Shown here one piece after another: positions 31,447-38,543 of a DNA stretch of 40,605 bases. A program made the position numbers and the translations under genes. Source of the DNA: Gordonia malaquae NBRC 108250 (GTDB lineage: Bacteria; Actinomycetota; Actinomycetes; Mycobacteriales; Mycobacteriaceae); contig NZ_BAOP01000041.1 of NCBI RefSeq assembly GCF_000344135.1, forward strand, positions 1 through 40,605. Reading direction: 5' to 3'. The notes under the pieces are model-generated. The model saw nothing but the letters and a program-made list of their open reading frames with translations, was not told where the DNA came from and ran no database searches. Each line of letters begins with the position of its first letter. Position 1 is the first letter of the stretch.

Positions 31447-32240
31447 CCACGACGCTAGGACGCACCGGCATCGTCCACGACCTCCCCGAAGCCGACTACC
31501 ACCGCGACCTCACCACACTGTCGTCCACCGGTGCCCGCATCCTCGCCACCCGGACACCCGCCGAGTACCGGCACGAACAGCAGAACGGACGCCCACCCAA
31601 GCGGGAGTTCGACTTCGGGCACCTCGTCCACCGCATCATCCTCGGCGCAGGAGCCGACATCGTCACCATCGACGCCGCCGACTGGCGCACCAAAGCCGCC
31701 AAGGAACAACGCGACCAGGCATACGCCGAAGGAAAGACGCCCGTCCTCGAAAAGGATCACCGCCGCGCAGAACGAATCGTCGAAGCGTTCCGCGACCACC
31801 CGACCGCCGCCGGCCTCATCACCAACGGAACACCCGAAGCATCCGTGTACTGGTCAGACGCCTGGTCCGGTGTTGCGTGCCGTGGCCGTATCGACTGGCT
31901 CCGCCCCGACGTGGCGGTCGACGTCAAGACCACCGCGTCGTCGTCGCCTGCGGCGTTCGCGAAGAGCGTCGCCGAGTACGGCTACCACCAGCAGGCCGCC
32001 TGGTACCTCGACGGCCTCCACGCCTGCGGGTGGGAGGGCCGCGACTTCGTGTTCGTCGTCGTCTCCACCACGCCGCCATTCCTGCCGTTCGTGGTGCGAC
32101 TCGACGACGCGGCGATCACCCGGGGCCGCGAACTGAATGCGAAAGCACTGGAGCGGTACGCCGAATGTCGGCTCACCGGCCTGTGGCCGGGCCACGGCGA
32201 CACCATCCACACCATCTCCCTGCCCGCATGGGCCGCGTGA
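31443..32240 (+). CDS. RecE/exonuclease VIII-like PD-(D/E)XK nuclease
   Basis: 265-residue nuclease of the RecE-like type. FGHLVHRIILG (59-69), E132 (TPEASVYW), D150 (CRGRIDWLRP), D160-V-K162 (VAVDVKTTAS) and YHQQAAWY (181-188) form the PD-(D/E)XK core with the conserved QxxxY helix. It would resect double-stranded DNA 5' to 3' to leave 3' single strands for the RecT-family protein encoded at 32773. The two form a phage recombination pair, interrupted here by an HNH gene. Confidence 0.85.
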   Translation: MTTTLGRTGIVHDLPEADYHRDLTTLSSTGARILATRTPAEYRHEQQNGRPPKREFDFGHLVHRIILGAGADIVTIDAADWRTKAAKEQRDQAYAEGKTPVLEKDHRRAERIVEAFRDHPTAAGLITNGTPEASVYWSDAWSGVACRGRIDWLRPDVAVDVKTTASSSPAAFAKSVAEYGYHQQAAWYLDGLHACGWEGRDFVFVVVSTTPPFLPFVVRLDDAAITRGRELNAKALERYAECRLTGLWPGHGDTIHTISLPAWAA

Positions 32241-32251
32241 AAGGCACCACC

Positions 32252-32776
32252 ATGAGCAACGACCGCGAGTCGTGGCGACCAATCCCGGGGTGGGAGAACT
32301 TCTACGAGGTGAGTGACCTCGGTCGAGTTCGGAGCGTCAATCGCACCATCGAAACCCGGCCCGGAGTCTTCGCCAATCGACGAGGGCGAGTACTGACGCC
32401 GTCGCTCTCGCCAGACGGGTATGCGCACGTCTGGCTGTGCCGAGGCAACCGGCGGACATTTCAGAGGGTCAGTCGAGCCGTAGCTACAGCGTGGCACGGC
32501 CCCTGCCCCAAGGGTATGGAATGCAGGCACCTCGACGGCGACAAGACCAACAACACACCCGCGAACTTGGCATGGGGGAGTCGTTCGGAGAACACCCACG
32601 ACAAAGTCCGCCACGGAACGCACCCGATGGCGCGCAAGACCCACTGCAAGCGAGGGCACCCGCTCAGCGGGCCGAACGTCTACATGATCAACGGCGGACG
32701 CCGATGCAGAACCTGTGTCAACCAGCAAAAGCGCGATCGCCGCGCACGGATCAAGCATGAAAGGAAAGTCGCATGA
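32252..32776 (+). CDS. HNH homing-type endonuclease with NUMOD4 (number 1)
   Basis: 174 residues. NUMOD4 domain WRPIPGWENFYEVSDLGRVR at 8-27; HNH motif MECRHLDGDKTNNTPANLAW (89-108); C-terminal zinc site (THCKRGHPLSG, RRCRTC). A free-standing nuclease, probably mobile, sitting between recE-like and recT genes. Start ATG 32252 follows gaaaggcaccacc; a GTG at 32237 in frame is less likely. Its stop overlaps the recT ATG by 4 bp. Confidence 0.88.
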   Translation: MSNDRESWRPIPGWENFYEVSDLGRVRSVNRTIETRPGVFANRRGRVLTPSLSPDGYAHVWLCRGNRRTFQRVSRAVATAWHGPCPKGMECRHLDGDKTNNTPANLAWGSRSENTHDKVRHGTHPMARKTHCKRGHPLSGPNVYMINGGRRCRTCVNQQKRDRRARIKHERKVA

Positions 32777-33648
32777 CCAGCACAGACCTTGCCCACATCG
32801 GCGAGACCAGCATCCAGCAGACAGCAGCCAATCTGTCCTACGCGCACCAGATTGCTACCGCACTCTCGGCGACCGCGTTCGTACCGCAGCACTTCCGCGG
32901 CAAGCCCGAAGACTGCGCCGCCGCAATCCTCTACGGCTCGACCGTCGGCATGGACCCGATGACCAGCCTTCAGAACCTCTACGTCATCAGCGGAAAACCC
33001 GCGCTGTACTCACGCCCCATGGTCGGCATCGTCCTATCCCACGGCCACGAGATCTGGACCGACGAGGAGACCCCTGAGAAGGTCGTCGTCTGCGGCCGGC
33101 GTAAGGGGTCCAGCACCATCGAGCGATCCGAGTGGACGATCGAGCGCGCAAAGAAGGCCGGTTACACGTCGAACAAGAAGTACCAGACCGACCCTCGGTC
33201 GATGCTGTACGCCCGCGCATCCGGCGATGTTGCCCGTCGAGTCGCCCCAGACGCCCTCCTCGGAATGGCCTACAACGTCGAGGAACTCGAATTGTCCGAT
33301 GAGCGTCCGGCTCCGCGGCCTGTGGAGTCGGAGTTGGTGGGCGCCCATGCTGCGCCTGCCGCACCGGAGTGCCCGATCCCTGCGGACTTCGCGTCGAAGA
33401 TCGATTCGGCGACGAATGTGGAGTGGCTGGATTGGGCGCGTGGCCGCCTGGCTCAGCACGAGGCTGATTGGCCGGATGAGACGGCGGCGCTGTTGGCGCG
33501 TGTGAGTGAGCGTGAGCAGGAGCTCGCGGCGGAGCGGGTGGATGCTGCGCCGGCGGAGGCCGTGTCGGAGCCGACTGTGGATGACGCGCAGGCGACCATC
33601 GCCGACGTCCTCGACGCCGAGGTTGTCGCCGAGGCGGTGGCGTCATGA
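32773..33648 (+). CDS. recT: RecT-family single-strand annealing protein
   Basis: 291 residues. RecT signature segments: QTAANLSYAHQIATALSATA, KPEDCAAAILYGSTVGMDPM followed by TSLQNLYVISGKPALYSRPM, and ARASGDVARRVAPDALLG. It anneals single strands in phage recombination with the RecE-like nuclease. From about codon 178 (33,300) the tail is acidic and Ala/Glu-rich and codon use shifts from C-ending to G/T-ending, marking a mosaic boundary. Confidence 0.88.
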   Translation: MTSTDLAHIGETSIQQTAANLSYAHQIATALSATAFVPQHFRGKPEDCAAAILYGSTVGMDPMTSLQNLYVISGKPALYSRPMVGIVLSHGHEIWTDEETPEKVVVCGRRKGSSTIERSEWTIERAKKAGYTSNKKYQTDPRSMLYARASGDVARRVAPDALLGMAYNVEELELSDERPAPRPVESELVGAHAAPAAPECPIPADFASKIDSATNVEWLDWARGRLAQHEADWPDETAALLARVSEREQELAAERVDAAPAEAVSEPTVDDAQATIADVLDAEVVAEAVAS

Positions 33649-34175
33649 GCACGAAGCAGGGTCCGGCCCTGCGCGGCTCGAACATGACGGTCCAACCGCA
33701 TCCCGTTTTGTCCCCGATCTCGGGCATGGCGTGGGTTGACCACGGCGCATGCATCCCACCGCGGGGCGGCAAGGATTGGACGCCGGAGCAGTGGGCCGCC
33801 CATGACCTGATGTGGCATCCGGAGAAGGGTTCGTCGTCGGCTGCGTATGCGGCGAAGGCTGTGTGCTTGTCGTGTCCGGTGCGGCGTGAGTGTGCGGCGG
33901 CTGGTGTCCGGCACAACATGGGTGGCGTGGTCGCTGGGGTGGCGGTGGACACGAAGGCGTCGTCGACGTCGGGTGGTTCGCGTGCTCGGGCGTTGCGTGC
34001 GCTGGCGAAGGTTGCGGGGCTGCCGGATTCGGAGGCGTCGCATCCGCGTGGCCTGGTTGGCGAGGTTCAGCGGATGGCTGGTCGGGGTGTTGCTCCGCCT
34101 GTGATTGCTGCGCATTTGGGTTGCCGGATTGAGACGGTGAACCGCCACATCAAGGCGATGGCGGTGACGGCATGA
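33645..34175 (+). CDS. WhiB-like protein with a C-terminal HTH
   Basis: 176 residues. Four cysteines, C36 (DHGACIPP), C74, C77 (VCLSCPVR) and C83 (ECAAAG), match the Wbl Fe-S cluster set, with a longer first gap than usual. The Gly-rich turn is GGVVAGV instead of the usual GVWGG. A C-terminal HTH-like segment (APPVIAAHLGCRIETVNRHI) is an addition to the normal Wbl plan. Phage Wbl proteins can modify host transcription. Codon use (many GTG, GTT, TTG) differs from its neighbours. Confidence 0.82.
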   Translation: MSTKQGPALRGSNMTVQPHPVLSPISGMAWVDHGACIPPRGGKDWTPEQWAAHDLMWHPEKGSSSAAYAAKAVCLSCPVRRECAAAGVRHNMGGVVAGVAVDTKASSTSGGSRARALRALAKVAGLPDSEASHPRGLVGEVQRMAGRGVAPPVIAAHLGCRIETVNRHIKAMAVTA

Positions 34176-34804
34176 CTGACGAGATTCCCGACGTCGTGTC
34201 CCGTGCCCGCGCCGCCCTCGACGGCATCACGCCCGAAAAGTGGGTGCACTACGACGACTTCCTTGGCGGTGTGCACACACTCGACGACCTCAGTGAGACT
34301 GACGTCCGGTTCGCTCTCGCCGCGCCTGACCTCGTCCGCGACCTGATCGCCGAGGTGGAGCAGCTGCGGGATGACCTGCGTGTCGAGCGCATCACCACCC
34401 ACCTGTGCGAGTCGGTCGACGCCGACCTCCGCGAGGCTCGCGCCGAGGTTGAGCGGCTGGCCGCCGAGCGCGACCAGGCGATCGCCGCGCATCAGCGAGC
34501 CGAAGCACGCGCCACCCTCCACCGCGAAGAACGCGACGAGGCACGCGCCGCCGTCGCCCGCGAGGCCGACATCTGGCACCACCTGTCCCTCGCGGCGGGT
34601 GGACCCGTCGGCACGCACGGTGACGCCGTCGACGCGATCGCCAGCCTGCGCCGCGAAACCGACCAAGCCGGGGCAGCAGAGCTACGCGTCCGACTTCTCC
34701 ACTCGCCCGTCGACTGTCGCGGCACCGACGAGCAGCGGTGCCAAGAGTGCATCAGCGAACCACACCCTTGCCCGACCATCCGCGCGTTCGACGGGGAGGC
34801 GTGA
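34172..34804 (+). CDS. Coiled-coil phage protein with a Cys-rich tail
   Basis: 210 residues. A long coiled coil spans about 60-130 (AEVEQLRDDLRVERITTHLC, ADLREARAEVERLAAERDQA). The C-terminal end has cysteines in CRGTDEQRCQECISEPHPC, probably zinc binding. Function unknown. ATGA overlap with the WhiB-like gene. Confidence 0.7.
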   Translation: MTDEIPDVVSRARAALDGITPEKWVHYDDFLGGVHTLDDLSETDVRFALAAPDLVRDLIAEVEQLRDDLRVERITTHLCESVDADLREARAEVERLAAERDQAIAAHQRAEARATLHREERDEARAAVAREADIWHHLSLAAGGPVGTHGDAVDAIASLRRETDQAGAAELRVRLLHSPVDCRGTDEQRCQECISEPHPCPTIRAFDGEA

Positions 34805-34807
34805 TGC

Positions 34808-35044
34808 CTAGCGGCGTCGCACGTACACGAGCTGCGGGCAGTGCAAGCACTCGTAGAACACCGTCGCCGTCGTCGACCCGTCCGGCGGCGCACCCCACGA
34901 CCGGACCGCGTTCTCCCGCAGGATCAGCATCCGATCCGGAGTCGACCACGCCACGCCGCACCGAGGGCACGCCGCCGGGATCGTCTCGACGACACCCCGC
35001 TCGGTCTGCCGCCACTCAGCACCATCCCACCAACACCACGCCAT
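34808..35044 (-). CDS. Zinc-ribbon protein running against the operon
   Basis: 78 residues: Trp-rich start (MAWCWWDGAEWRQTERGV), then CPRCGVAW and, about 40 residues later, YECLHCPQLVYVRRR, two CxxC knuckles of a zinc ribbon. It fills the only gap (34,805-35,081) in the rightward chain of overlapping genes, which supports it over the plus-strand frames there, which look unlike protein. Start ATG 35044; the frame is open further upstream. Function unknown. Confidence 0.68.
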   Translation of the reverse strand: MAWCWWDGAEWRQTERGVVETIPAACPRCGVAWSTPDRMLILRENAVRSWGAPPDGSTTATVFYECLHCPQLVYVRRR

Positions 35045-35081
35045 GCGGTGACGGTAGCGCCAACCACCGACAGGAGCAGCA

Positions 35082-35300
35082 ATGAGCGACAAGTACGACT
35101 GCATTCGAGAATGCCCTGGACATCCGCTTGGCATCGCGCCATTGGGGCCGTCATGGGTTGTCGATATCCCTGGTCAGCCGCGCTACTACAGCGACGGATG
35201 GCATTTCGGGACACGGGAAGACGCCGAGGAATACGTGGACCACTACATGGGGCGCTCCGACTCGGAGGTTCTTGGCCCGCTGGGTGGTGACACGGCATGA
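35082..35300 (+). CDS. Small phage protein of unknown function
   Basis: 72 residues with RBS caggagcagca. Contains PRYYSDGWHFGTREDAEEYV, a helix-turn pattern, and an acidic end. Restarts the rightward chain after the opposing gene; ATGA overlap with the next gene. Confidence 0.68.
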   Translation: MSDKYDCIRECPGHPLGIAPLGPSWVVDIPGQPRYYSDGWHFGTREDAEEYVDHYMGRSDSEVLGPLGGDTA

Positions 35301-35461
35301 GCGACCAAATGGCCATGCGTACCCGAGACGAGACCCGCATGAAGATCGCGCGCACGCTCCGACGCGAGTTCGAACACCAGCCAGCAACCATGCGATGCGA
35401 CGACACCAAATTGCTGCTGCTCTCCGAGCTGGTGTTGCGAATCGCAGAGGGGGCGGCATGA
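35297..35461 (+). CDS. Tiny basic phage protein
   Basis: 54 residues, helical and basic (RDETRMKIARTLRREFEHQP, then LLLLSELVLRIAE). ATGA overlaps on both sides are the main support. Function unknown. Confidence 0.6.
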   Translation: MSDQMAMRTRDETRMKIARTLRREFEHQPATMRCDDTKLLLLSELVLRIAEGAA

Positions 35462-35679
35462 GCGACCTCGACTTGTGGCCGCGTATCGAGGCCGCGATCT
35501 ACGACACCAAAGTCGGACGCGCGGACGCCGAATGGCAGTGGCCCCGATGCCACAAGAAGAACTGCCAGTGCCAGAGCGACATCGACTTCGTGTTCGGCAT
35601 GTTCACCAAAGCAATCGCCGACAGCGTCTACAAGGAATTGCTGTGCAAAGCGGTCACTGACCCGGATGGCCTGCCGTGA
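35458..35679 (+). CDS. Small Cys/Trp-containing phage protein
   Basis: 73 residues; centre WPRCHKKNCQCQSD has a His/Cys cluster that may bind a metal, followed by a helical tail (FVFGMFTKAIADSVYKELLC). Overlaps both neighbours by 4 bp. Function unknown. Confidence 0.65.
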   Translation: MSDLDLWPRIEAAIYDTKVGRADAEWQWPRCHKKNCQCQSDIDFVFGMFTKAIADSVYKELLCKAVTDPDGLP

Positions 35680-35774
35680 AGTCCTGCACGCACCTCCAAG
35701 CCCTCGCCATCAACACCGTCATCACCCTCGCCGCGATCGGCATCTGCCTGTTCGCCGCGTTCTACCAGCCCTGA
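35676..35774 (+). CDS. 32-residue membrane microprotein
   Basis: GTG 35676, in a GTGA overlap. A single hydrophobic segment (LAINTVITLAAIGICLFAAF) makes up most of the protein. Too short for most gene finders; support is the start overlap and the helix. Confidence 0.5.
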   Translation: MKSCTHLQALAINTVITLAAIGICLFAAFYQP

Positions 35775-35787
35775 AAGGAGCCAGCCT

Positions 35788-36066
35788 ATGACCACCACCG
35801 AAGTCGTCGCACTCGTCCGCACCTGGCTCGACGACCTACACGCAACGCACGCCACCATCACCGGCCCCAACATCAGACCCCGACGCCTCGCCACCGTCAC
35901 CATCCTCAGCCTCATCCGCACCCTCAACCCCATCAACGCCACCATCGTCAACGATGTCGCCAACGTCGCCGCGGCACCGTACGGCGTCGTCCGCACCGAA
36001 CTCCGCATCGCCGACCCGTGCATCCGGCACACGACATGGGAGCACCTCGGGGCAGGTGCAGCATGA
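35788..36066 (+). CDS. Small phage protein of unknown function
   Basis: 92 residues with RBS aaaggagccagcct. Helical start (TTTEVVALVRTWLDDLHATH) and a hydrophobic beta/helix part. ATGA overlap with the HTH gene that follows. Confidence 0.65.
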   Translation: MTTTEVVALVRTWLDDLHATHATITGPNIRPRRLATVTILSLIRTLNPINATIVNDVANVAAAPYGVVRTELRIADPCIRHTTWEHLGAGAA

Positions 36067-36263
36067 GCCTCACCAGAGCCCAACACTCCACTGCCCAACG
36101 TCTCCTCGACGACGGCTGCTCCTACCGGGAGACCGCCAGAACCCTCGGCGTCGGCCGTGCCAGCGTCATGAAAGCGCTCCCAGGCTACGGCTGGACATAC
36201 CGGCAGGCCGGTCAGTTCCGGGCGGCCACCCGCGACCGGTCAGCGGAGAGGCGGCCGGCATGA
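36063..36263 (+). CDS. Small HTH protein
   Basis: 66 residues. An HTH fits LLDDGCSYRETARTLGVGRA followed by SVMKALPGYGWTYRQ, the pattern of resolvase/terminase-small-subunit-type homeodomain helices. Probably a DNA-binding regulator. ATGA overlaps on both sides. Confidence 0.68.
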   Translation: MSLTRAQHSTAQRLLDDGCSYRETARTLGVGRASVMKALPGYGWTYRQAGQFRAATRDRSAERRPA

Positions 36264-36415
36264 AGAAGCTCCTCGACCCCGACATCTGCCCGCACCTCAC
36301 TCTCGACGCCAGGGACCCGCGGCACCCGCGGTGCCGCCAGTGCGGCACGCCGTGGCCGTTCGTCCACGCCGCAGGGCAGGCCGATGAACCGACATTGTTC
36401 GGAGGTGCGGCATGA
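36260..36415 (+). CDS. Tiny zinc-ribbon protein
   Basis: 51 residues with CPHLTLDARD and CRQCGTPWPF, a C-x2-H and C-x2-C pair that fits one zinc site. Ends with an acidic tail (EPTLFGGAA). ATGA overlaps on both sides. Confidence 0.65.
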   Translation: MKKLLDPDICPHLTLDARDPRHPRCRQCGTPWPFVHAAGQADEPTLFGGAA

Positions 36416-36558
36416 CCGCCGACGACGTTCGCAGAAGACGCCTCGACGCGCACGCCCGCGGTGAGTGGTGCGACGCCTGCGGAACCTCGCAGTGGCCGCA
36501 CGGTGACGAGCCCGACGAGCTCGCCCTGTTCGCGATGCCGGCAGGGGAGGCAGCATGA
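36412..36558 (+). CDS. Tiny Cys-containing protein
   Basis: 48 residues: basic helix (DDVRRRRLDAHARGEW), one CDACG knuckle, a histidine in WPHGDEP, acidic tail ending ELALFAMPAGEAA. The tail resembles that of the preceding gene, which suggests duplication. ATGA overlaps on both sides. Confidence 0.6.
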   Translation: MTADDVRRRRLDAHARGEWCDACGTSQWPHGDEPDELALFAMPAGEAA

Positions 36559-36662
36559 CGTCGCCGCGGTTCCCGCACTGCACCCAGTGCGGCTCCACCC
36601 TCAACACCTGGACGATCCGCGTCTGCCACAACTGCGAACAGAAGGAAAGGACCGAGCCGTGA
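36555..36662 (+). CDS. 35-residue zinc-ribbon protein
   Basis: Two knuckles, CTQCG and CHNCE, 15 residues apart make a minimal zinc ribbon. Start overlaps the previous stop (ATGA). The 3' end runs into the leader of the second HNH gene. Confidence 0.6.
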   Translation: MTSPRFPHCTQCGSTLNTWTIRVCHNCEQKERTEP

Positions 36663-36687
36663 GCAGTCGCCAGTTTGCCATTTCGCC

Positions 36688-36750
36688 TGGTAGAATGGGG
36701 TGCACAACTGAAAACGGCCCCGGCTGGTGCGTCAACACCGACCGGAGCCT
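36688..36750 (+). promoter_or_regulatory. Extended -10 promoter and leader hairpin before HNH gene 2
   Basis: tggtagaat (36688-36696) is an extended -10 box without a clear -35. The leader that follows holds an imperfect 14-nt hairpin, arms 36716-36729 and 36736-36749 with two mismatches and one G-U pair around cgtcaa. It could attenuate transcription into the HNH and replication genes. Confidence 0.45.
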
Positions 36751-36790
36751 GACCCAACCCCATCTGATTACGGCAGACAGGAGGGCTGTA

Positions 36791-37216
36791 GTGGATTCTA
36801 CAGCGCATCGCATTCCGCGATCCAGATACCTCGCAACTCGCGAAGGTTTGATCATCGCCCCCTCGGGCCGGCCACTGAAGCCGTGGGCCGGAGACCGCAC
36901 AGGGCACCTGCGGGTAGACATCGACCTAGGTCGACACTTCGTCCACCGCCTCGTCATGGAGACGTTCGTCGGGCCATGCCCGAGCGGGATGGAGGTTCGC
37001 CACTTGAATGGCGAACCGGCTGACAACAGGCTGGAGAACCTTGCGTACGGCACGCGATCCGAGAACGTCCTGGATTCGGTCGCCCACGGAACCTACCGGA
37101 ACGCGAACTCAGCGAAGACCCACTGCCCGCGCGGGCACGAGTATGTGGACTCGAACGTCTACATCGACCCCCGTGGAAGCCGACGCTGCCGCGCATGCAA
37201 GGCGGGCGAACAATAG
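36791..37216 (+). CDS. HNH endonuclease (number 2)
   Basis: 141 residues from GTG 36791, which has RBS aggaggg at correct distance; an in-frame GTG at 36659 would span the leader hairpin and is less likely. HNH motif VRHLNGEPADNRLENLAY (69-86) with H51/H71, and a C-terminal zinc site (THCPRGHEYVD, RRCRAC) like that of HNH 1, to which it is clearly related. Mobile nuclease inserted just before the replication gene; its stop shares one base with the next GTG. Confidence 0.85.
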   Translation: MDSTAHRIPRSRYLATREGLIIAPSGRPLKPWAGDRTGHLRVDIDLGRHFVHRLVMETFVGPCPSGMEVRHLNGEPADNRLENLAYGTRSENVLDSVAHGTYRNANSAKTHCPRGHEYVDSNVYIDPRGSRRCRACKAGEQ

Positions 37217-38175
37217 TGGCTCGCATCAGAACGATCAAGCCTGAGTTCTTCACCTCTCCCGACATCGCGGCACTCGACTTCCCGGCACGGCAGTTATTCC
37301 AAGCCATGTGGTGCTACGCCGACGACTTCGGGATCGGCGAAACGAACCTGTACGGACTGCTCGGTTTCGCCTTCCCCGACAGCGACGGATTCACTGCGGA
37401 GGATTTGCGCGGATTTTGCGCCGCACTTGCGGCGCAAAATCTCGCAGAGTTCTACACGGTTCGCGGGAGACACTTCTATGTCATCCAAACGTGGGACAGT
37501 CACCAGAAGACGGAGCGACGCTCCACCCGCCGCAAGAACCCCACCCCCGAGGATCCCGAAGCAACCCCTGACATGCGGATTCTCTGTTGCGCCGATTCTG
37601 CGCCGAATTTGCGCCGCACTTCCGGCGCAAATCCTCCGCAGGAACAGGGGAAAGGGAACAGGGGAAGCGGAACAGGGGAACAGACGACGACCGCGCGCGA
37701 GCGTGCGCGCGCTCCGCGCGAGTCGTCGTCGACGTTCGCCGACGGAACACCGATCCCACCCGAGCCTCCACACGACTCCGACGAGCACGTCGTCGTCGCC
37801 GAGATCGTCCCCACCGAAATCGGAACCGCCGCGACACCGCGCACCACCTCGCCCGGCAACGCCGCCAAGACGACCGTCCGCACCATCCTCGGTGGAGCCG
37901 GATACCCAGACTCAACCATTCAGCAACTCGCCACCCAAGTATCCAAACTCTCCGGGAAGCACGAACCCGAACTCATCGCCGAAGCGCTCCGCGAATGGGA
38001 CCGAAGACCAAACGTCAAACCCTCATTCCTCGGATCCGTCCTCGGCGACGTCGTCAAGGCCAGACGTGCCAGACCCGACCAGCCGAAGTCCAAACTCCGC
38101 GCCCTCGCCGAACTCGCCAACGAAGAACGGTCACGCGAGAACGACCACCAGCCCAACCGGAAGGAACTCGCATGA
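37216..38175 (+). CDS. Phage replication initiator, DnaD/O-like
   Basis: 319 residues starting VARIRTIKPEFFTSPDIAAL, the characteristic opening of actinophage and Gram-positive phage replication proteins, with a winged-helix N-terminal domain (to about 115, ending HFYVIQTWDSHQKTERRS). A disordered linker (115-215) follows and then a helical C-terminal domain (TTVRTILGGAGYPDSTIQQL, HEPELIAEALREWDRRPNVK) that probably binds the helicase loader. The linker is coded by iterons and hairpins that look like the origin itself. Followed by a probable helicase loader, as in lambda O-P. Confidence 0.8.
   Translation: MARIRTIKPEFFTSPDIAALDFPARQLFQAMWCYADDFGIGETNLYGLLGFAFPDSDGFTAEDLRGFCAALAAQNLAEFYTVRGRHFYVIQTWDSHQKTERRSTRRKNPTPEDPEATPDMRILCCADSAPNLRRTSGANPPQEQGKGNRGSGTGEQTTTARERARAPRESSSTFADGTPIPPEPPHDSDEHVVVAEIVPTEIGTAATPRTTSPGNAAKTTVRTILGGAGYPDSTIQQLATQVSKLSGKHEPELIAEALREWDRRPNVKPSFLGSVLGDVVKARRARPDQPKSKLRALAELANEERSRENDHQPNRKELA
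37405..37730 (+). other. Putative phage replication origin inside the initiator gene
   Basis: Iteron cluster 1: ttgcgc-type units at 37405 and 37416 with an inverted copy ending 37437; its 12-bp perfect stem is 37413-37424/37429-37440. Cluster 2: units ttgcgccgat, ctgcgccgaa, ttgcgccgca at 37587, 37598, 37609, exactly 11 bp apart, plus an inverted copy at 37621-37630. Then three 14-bp repeats, ggaacaggggaa at 37641, 37655, 37669. Last, a large imperfect hairpin with 21-nt arms, 37683-37703 and 37710-37730. Tandem iterons within a replication gene are the lambda ori plan. Confidence 0.65.
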
Positions 38176-38543
38176 TCACCCGATCCGACGCACTGGACAT
38201 CATGACCGCAGTCATCGCCGCCCACCCTCGCACCGCACCCCGCTGGCACGACGACCCAGACGCCGCACGAGCCACCGCCGACATCTGGGCCAAGATGTTC
38301 AACCGACACAATCTCGCCGCACCCGACATCCTGGAAGCAGTCATCGTCCGGGCGGCCGACACGCCACAAACGGCACCCGAGCCCGGTGAACTGGTGGCAG
38401 CAGCACGCCAGATCAGGCAGGACCGGGCATCACGTGAACAAGGCGACCGCGACCAGCGCGCCCTTCACGAAGCCAAGATCGACCGCAAGATCGCCAACTT
38501 CGCCGGCAACTTCGGCATGGAGATCGACGGGCCGATCCGATGA
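38172..38543 (+). CDS. Probable replicative helicase loader
   Basis: 123 residues. The N-terminal helices (ITRSDALDIMTAVIAAHP, ADIWAKMFNRHNLAAPDILE) and the PEPGELVAAARQIRQDRAS segment resemble the layout of G39P-type helicase loader/inhibitor proteins, and the gene lies right after the replication initiator, as in lambda O-P. No AAA+ motif is present. Assignment rests on position and helical pattern. ATGA overlaps on both sides. Confidence 0.55.
   Translation: MITRSDALDIMTAVIAAHPRTAPRWHDDPDAARATADIWAKMFNRHNLAAPDILEAVIVRAADTPQTAPEPGELVAAARQIRQDRASREQGDRDQRALHEAKIDRKIANFAGNFGMEIDGPIR

Noticed and set aside
34738..35085. Plus-strand frame in the gap of the early operon
   Set aside because: The product is Pro/Ser/Thr/Arg-rich and unstructured; the minus-strand zinc ribbon is the better reading.
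36659..36790. N-terminal extension of HNH gene 2
   Set aside because: It would translate a promoter-like box and a hairpin leader; GTG 36791 has a good RBS and homologous start.
37641..37682. CRISPR-like array from three 14-bp repeats
   Set aside because: The repeats are adjacent without spacers and lie in a coding region; they fit an origin better. No CRISPR array was seen elsewhere.
37427..38389. Second long plus-strand frame over the replication gene
   Set aside because: Low-complexity Arg/Pro/Ser product; the overlapping frame starting VARIRTIKPEFF has the family signature and fits the gene chain.
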